From NCBI GenBank assembly GCA_964501335.1, contig CAZCTC010000075.1:1-37959 (forward strand): DNA of 37,959 bases, written 5' to 3'. Source of the stretch: CAZCTC01 sp964501335 (GTDB lineage Bacteria > Chloroflexota > Anaerolineae > B4-G1 > SLSP01). Positions 34,770 to 37,959 of this stretch are shown piece by piece (the stretch's first letter is position 1; the number at the start of each line of letters is the position of its first letter). Under the pieces are notes generated by a model. That model had not been told where the DNA came from. It made no database searches and saw only the letters and a program-made list of their open reading frames with translations. Made by a program: the position numbers and the translations under genes.

Positions 34770-34832
34770 CGATCTGTACGGTCAGCCCGGAAAACAGGGG
34801 AGAAAAAAGCCGTTTGCGGGACGCAAGGAATT
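34769..34832 (-). repeat. Element relic lacking the hairpin
   Basis: The 3' module (GATCTGTACGGTCAGCCCGG, then AAAACAGGGG) runs through AGAAAAAAGCC directly into GTTTGCGGGACGCAAG, the reverse of the 5' module. The hairpin and linker are missing between them. Confidence 0.65.
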
Positions 34833-34874
34833 GATCGTAAGCCTGGCCGATGGACAGTCACACAGGCAGGTGAG

Positions 34875-35906
34875 TTATGCGTTACCGAGAAAATTACTCT
34901 GTCTGCTGGCGCGAACCAGCTCGGGGGTTTGCCCCGTCCAGGCGCGGAATGCCCGGAAAAACGAATTGGGCTCTTCATATCCCAGGAGGAAGGATATTTC
35001 TACGCTGGTATAGTCGGTGGCGGAAAGGTAATGGCGCGCCAGCTCTTCGCGCAGTTCATCCAATACCTTCTGAAAAGTGGTGCCTTCTTCTCCCAGCCGG
35101 CGTTGTAAGGTTCGGCTGCTGATGGCCAATTTTGAGGCAATGTACGGGATGGAGTAGTGCCCGCTGGCCAACATTTCGATCAGGCAGGCCCGGACCCGAT
35201 CTCGAAAGGAAGCTTCCTGGAGGTCTTCCATTTTCTTGTCGAAGGCCGGTTCTAAGATCGCCCACATAGCATGATTGACGGTCAGAAAGGGCTTTTGGGC
35301 ATCTACGGCGGAAAATGCCACCTTGTTGATTTCATCACGCCGGATAGGGGTCCCCAGAAAGGCCTCATAGGCATCCCGGTCGGGCAAATCGAGGCTGACG
35401 TGAACCGTTTCCGGATTGATTGGCTCACGAGTCGCCATACGGGCCAGCTCGACCCAGAAGACGAGTTCAAAAGCGGCAAAGAGCGTGGGCAGAGGATCGT
35501 GGGGCGGCAATCCGGCAAAAGTCAGGATTGTCTGGCGATCATTCTGCTCAAGGTTCATGCGCACCGGGGCTACAACAGGTTTGTAATGGGCGATGCGTTG
35601 GAGCGCCATATTCAAATTATTGCTGCTGAGGAATGCGATGATCGCCACGTCGAGCGTGTTGGCGCTGATGTTTTTGGCCAATTTCAAAGCAAAGGCCGGC
35701 TCATCCTGGGATACATAAGCCAATCCTTCCCAGAAACGAAAATATTCAGCCGCTGTGACGGTAGGTGTTTTGCGCAGCAACAGATCCAAAGGCAGTCGGG
35801 CATATCGCAGCACATCCTGAACCGGAATGTGCAGATCTTTCAGTAAGGTCTGCCAGCCCTTTTCGAAATTATATCGCTGACTGTGGAGTTCTTTTATCTC
35901 ATTCAT
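34875..35906 (-). CDS. AraC-family regulator (arabinose-binding-domain type)
   Basis: The protein has 343 aa from ATG 35906, with GGAAGG eight bases upstream. The N-terminal about 200 residues match the ligand domain of the OruR/ArgR-like AraC group (LRYARLPLDLL, TAAEYFRFWEGLA, DVAIIAFLSS). The C-terminal HTH_18 pair is at about 245-335, with IPYIASKLAISSRTLQRRLGEEGTTF and VEISFLLGYEEPNSFFRAFRAWTGQTP. It is a DNA-binding regulator with an unknown small-molecule ligand. The likely targets are the flanking aldo/keto reductase and small barrel-protein genes, which lie on the same strand. Confidence 0.9.
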   Translation of the reverse strand: MNEIKELHSQRYNFEKGWQTLLKDLHIPVQDVLRYARLPLDLLLRKTPTVTAAEYFRFWEGLAYVSQDEPAFALKLAKNISANTLDVAIIAFLSSNNLNMALQRIAHYKPVVAPVRMNLEQNDRQTILTFAGLPPHDPLPTLFAAFELVFWVELARMATREPINPETVHVSLDLPDRDAYEAFLGTPIRRDEINKVAFSAVDAQKPFLTVNHAMWAILEPAFDKKMEDLQEASFRDRVRACLIEMLASGHYSIPYIASKLAISSRTLQRRLGEEGTTFQKVLDELREELARHYLSATDYTSVEISFLLGYEEPNSFFRAFRAWTGQTPELVRASRQSNFLGNA

Positions 35907-35944
35907 CAAAGTTTACCTTCCGGATGGGGAGAGTTTTTTTGTTT

Positions 35945-35980
35945 ATGTTTTCGCGGGCTTCAGAAAGCCCGCGAAAACAT
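35945..35980 (+). repeat. Dispersed hairpin element, copy 11
   Basis: A 16-bp perfect stem (35945-35960 with 35965-35980) has loop CAGA, the reverse complement of the usual TCTG. The core is CGCGGGCTT/AAGCCCGCG. The 5' module is truncated to GGATGGGGAGAG. The flanks point to +, against the neighbouring genes. Confidence 0.85.
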
Positions 35981-36011
35981 GGATTTTTTTCTCTGCGTCC
36001 TCGGCGCCTTT

Positions 36012-36033
36012 GCGGTGCAATCTGAGTGAATTA
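36012..36033 (+). repeat. 22-bp direct repeat right of the AraC gene
   Basis: It is the partner of 34748-34769. It is preceded by CTCTGCGTCCTCGGCGCCTT, a fragment typical of CACAGAG-type repeats read on the other strand. Confidence 0.55.
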
Positions 36034-36062
36034 TGCGGTACTACCTTTCGCGTTTTTTAATC

Positions 36063-36989
36063 TCAAGCTTCCTTTGTCGGATCTCCGGTACTCCAGGCAA
36101 CACCTTCGCCTCTATCCATCGTTGCGATGGTGGTCATGTCCTCTTCATCGATTTCAAAGCCGAACAGATCGATGTTTTGTCGAATTCTTTCCGCGCTGGT
36201 ACTTTTGGGCAGAACGGCATAGCCTTTTTGGATGCCCCAGCGGAGGAGAACCTGGGCCTCTGATACGCCGTATTTCTTTGCCATTGCTTTGAAGGGGGAA
36301 TCCAAAGCGGCGCCATCCGCTTTCATCTGATCGGTCTTGGCGCTCGCCTGGCCTTCGACATTTCGCCAGTTTGAGAGCGGCACGAGGCTGCTGTAAGCGA
36401 TGATAGAGATGCCGTTCCGGTTCAGGTAAGAGACTAAATCGGGTTTTTGCGACCAGGGGTGAAGTTCGATTTGGTTGGCGTTGGGCAGGGGGAGCCCGAC
36501 GGCTTTGATTTCTTCGATATGGGCCTCGTTGAAATTACTCACGCCGATAGCCCGTACCTTGCCCTGTTGTTGAAGTTCAACCAGGGCTCTCCATTGTTCA
36601 AGTCGTTGAGCCTGGGGGAAGGGGGCATGGATCAAATAGAGGTCGAGGTAATCCAGTTGTAGCCTGGATAGACTGGCCTGGAATGAATCAAGGGTTGAAG
36701 CATAGGTTTTTGCCGGGTGTCCCCAGGCTTCATTGCCCGGCCAAAGCTTGGTCGTGACGAAAATTTCCTCCCTTGAGAGTCCAGACTCTTCCATGGCTGC
36801 TTTGATCCCTGAGCCGACGCCCTTTTCATTGCCGTAGGCTTCTGCCGTATCGATATGCCGGTAGCCTGAACGGATGGCCTCATGTACCAGGCGTTGGGCT
36901 TCTTCGTCTCGGATAAGGTAGGTGCCGAATCCTACCATCGGCATCTGAATACTATGGGTGAGGTTGATATATTTTTGTCGGGTTTGCAT
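36063..36989 (-). CDS. Aldo/keto reductase (diketogluconate reductase-like)
   Basis: The protein has 308 aa. CAAGGAAAAATC precedes ATG 36989. Motifs: MVGFGTYLI, HIDTAEAYGNE (catalytic Asp and Tyr), VTTKLWPGNE (Lys), DLYLIHAPFP (His), VRAIGVSNFN, and AVLPKSTSAERIRQN (NADPH 2'-phosphate binding). It belongs to the AKR groups that reduce aldehydes or 2,5-diketogluconate. It is a different subfamily from the reductase at 10606-11580, so the two are not recent duplicates. It may be under control of the adjacent AraC-family regulator. Confidence 0.9.
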   Translation of the reverse strand: MQTRQKYINLTHSIQMPMVGFGTYLIRDEEAQRLVHEAIRSGYRHIDTAEAYGNEKGVGSGIKAAMEESGLSREEIFVTTKLWPGNEAWGHPAKTYASTLDSFQASLSRLQLDYLDLYLIHAPFPQAQRLEQWRALVELQQQGKVRAIGVSNFNEAHIEEIKAVGLPLPNANQIELHPWSQKPDLVSYLNRNGISIIAYSSLVPLSNWRNVEGQASAKTDQMKADGAALDSPFKAMAKKYGVSEAQVLLRWGIQKGYAVLPKSTSAERIRQNIDLFGFEIDEEDMTTIATMDRGEGVAWSTGDPTKEA

Positions 36990-37376
36990 TTTGATTTTTC
37001 CTTGTGAAATCTGGTTTGACGATCCCAGTATAGTCCATTCAGTACAATTAGCTCTATCGTTTCGCGCCAGATTGATATCCGATCATGCCAGAAATTTCGG
37101 AACTTGGGTTTGTTGGGTTGCTTGACAGCCGGTTTTTTGCGTCCCGCACCGGGTGCTTTTCCGGTAAAAAGCGACGCGCCGGGTGGGGGGAGAGAGTTTT
37201 TTATTTATGTTTTGGCGCGCTTTCTGAAGCGCGCCAAAACATAGGCTTTTTTCCACCGCTTTTGGGAGATAACTGTACAGGCTACAAATTTGACTTCCGA
37301 TAGTCTGATCTTATACTTTTCTTATCGTTTGAAGGCTTATAAGCGGCAGGGTAATCTGAATCAGGAGATTAAATCC
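36990..37376. other. Divergent gap with one hairpin element
   Basis: This 387-bp gap lies between the leftward reductase and the rightward GNAT gene. It holds hairpin copy 12 with flanks at about 37138-37285. The remainder shows no recognisable site apart from the CAGGAGA before the GNAT gene. Confidence 0.75.
37206..37243 (+). repeat. Dispersed hairpin element, copy 12
   Basis: A 17-bp perfect stem (37206-37222 with 37227-37243) has loop TCTG. Arms and loop are the same as in copy 5. The complete 5' module GCGTCCCGCACCGGG ... GACGCGCCGGG is at about 37139-37182, and GGCTTTTTTCC follows. Confidence 0.85.
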
Positions 37377-37871
37377 ATGACCCACAATCTCTGTCTGCGC
37401 GATGTGTTGGAAGCCGACCTCCCGATCTTTTTTGACCATCAGCTTGATCCCGAGGCCAATCACATGGCTGCTTTCACGGCTAAAGATCCCACCAACCGGG
37501 AAGCCTTTATGGCTCACTGGCATAAAATTATGGCCGATCCTACCATCTTGATTAAGACCGTCGTGTGCAATGATCAGATCGTCGGCAGTGTCTTGAGTTA
37601 CGAAGATGAGGGGCATCCTGAAGTCAGCTATTGGATTGGAAAGGAGTATTGGGGGCAGGGCATTGCTACCCGGGCTCTTTCCGATTTTCTGTTCCATGTC
37701 AATACCAAACGGCCGATCTATGGGCGGGTGGCGAAAGACAACATTGCCTCGCGGCGGGTCCTGGAGAAATGCGGTTTTGCGGTGGTCGGGGAATCCCGCG
37801 GCTTTGCTCATGCCCGGGATGCCGAAATCGAGGAATTGCTTTTGGAGCTGGGCGCGAATTCTGTTTTTTAA
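37377..37871 (+). CDS. GNAT N-acetyltransferase
   Basis: The protein has 164 aa from ATG 37377, with CAGGAGA about ten bases upstream; the frame extends to 37290 without such a site. The GNAT fold is clear: LRDVLEADLPIFF at the start, IVGSVLSYED in strand 4, then the acetyl-CoA pyrophosphate loop YWGQGIATRAL and NIASRRVLEKCGF at the C-terminal helix. This is the RimJ/RimL-like branch, which acetylates protein N-termini or small amines. The substrate is not predictable. It is the last gene in the window, with no visible operon partner. Confidence 0.9.
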   Translation: MTHNLCLRDVLEADLPIFFDHQLDPEANHMAAFTAKDPTNREAFMAHWHKIMADPTILIKTVVCNDQIVGSVLSYEDEGHPEVSYWIGKEYWGQGIATRALSDFLFHVNTKRPIYGRVAKDNIASRRVLEKCGFAVVGESRGFAHARDAEIEELLLELGANSVF

Positions 37872-37959
37872 GTGGACTGTTCTGAATATAGGGCCAGAAA
37901 GATCCACCACAGAGCAACTGTGATAAATGTCAAGGACGAATCGTAGCCAGATTTAGCCA

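Noticed and set aside
4008..37243. Integron attC sites
   Set aside because: The hairpins are fully paired without the extrahelical bases and RYYYAAC/GTTRRRY cores of attC, and no integrase or cassette order is visible.
4008..37243. Ordinary intrinsic terminators
   Set aside because: Some copies could terminate, but those at 9141 and 37206 lie between divergent genes, and those at 13926, 25364 and 35945 point against their neighbours.

Overview
The window reads as one piece of a GC-rich bacterial chromosome with 22 protein genes. I saw no rRNA, tRNA, CRISPR array, transposase or phage gene. The best guess for the host is a Chloroflexota (Anaerolineae-like) bacterium. The reasons are two secreted proteins ending in a short hydrophobic FLPVV/LLPLI tail followed by basic residues (a tail I associate with this phylum), secreted beta-helix and InlB-repeat proteins, a NERD protein, a STAND-TPR protein, and very repeat-rich intergenic DNA. 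This is an inference; no marker gene is present.

Layout. 164-3910: secreted beta-helix protein. 4087-13883: two divergent sugar operons. The leftward one is GH36 alpha-galactosidase, double-SIS sugar-phosphate isomerase, LacD-type aldolase and PfkB kinase. The rightward one is GH130 beta-mannoside phosphorylase, YdhF-type aldo/keto reductase and GH3 beta-glycosidase. Together they fit cytoplasmic use of galactose-decorated beta-mannan or glucomannan oligosaccharides. A CRP-like palindrome and a possible promoter precede GH130. 14115-16952: a membrane protein and a TPR/NERD membrane protein. 17415-19127: a B12-binding/radical SAM protein bracketed by 139-bp direct repeats. 19557-23868 (leftward): secreted GH39-like hydrolase, membrane-anchored TPR protein and methyltransferase, in a tight operon. 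24370-25263: alpha/beta hydrolase. 25517-33403 (leftward): TPR-HEAT protein, STAND ATPase with about 16 TPRs, and an anchored transglutaminase-like protein. They are separated by 1 and 11 nt, and this is the best candidate here for an undescribed multi-gene system. 34384-36989: small dimeric alpha/beta-barrel protein, AraC-family regulator and aldo/keto reductase. 37377-37871: GNAT acetyltransferase.

The most striking non-coding feature is a dispersed element family. Twelve near-perfect 15-17 bp hairpins with 4-nt loops sit in intergenic DNA. Their outer stem is conserved, while the inner stem changes with compensation on both arms. Conserved flanking modules accompany most copies, and the flanks also occur without a hairpin. 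The hairpin loop reads TCTG or TCTT on the + strand in 10 of 12 copies whichever way the flanks point. A second palindromic element has broken one hairpin and been duplicated as a 159-bp tandem repeat at 33893-34261.
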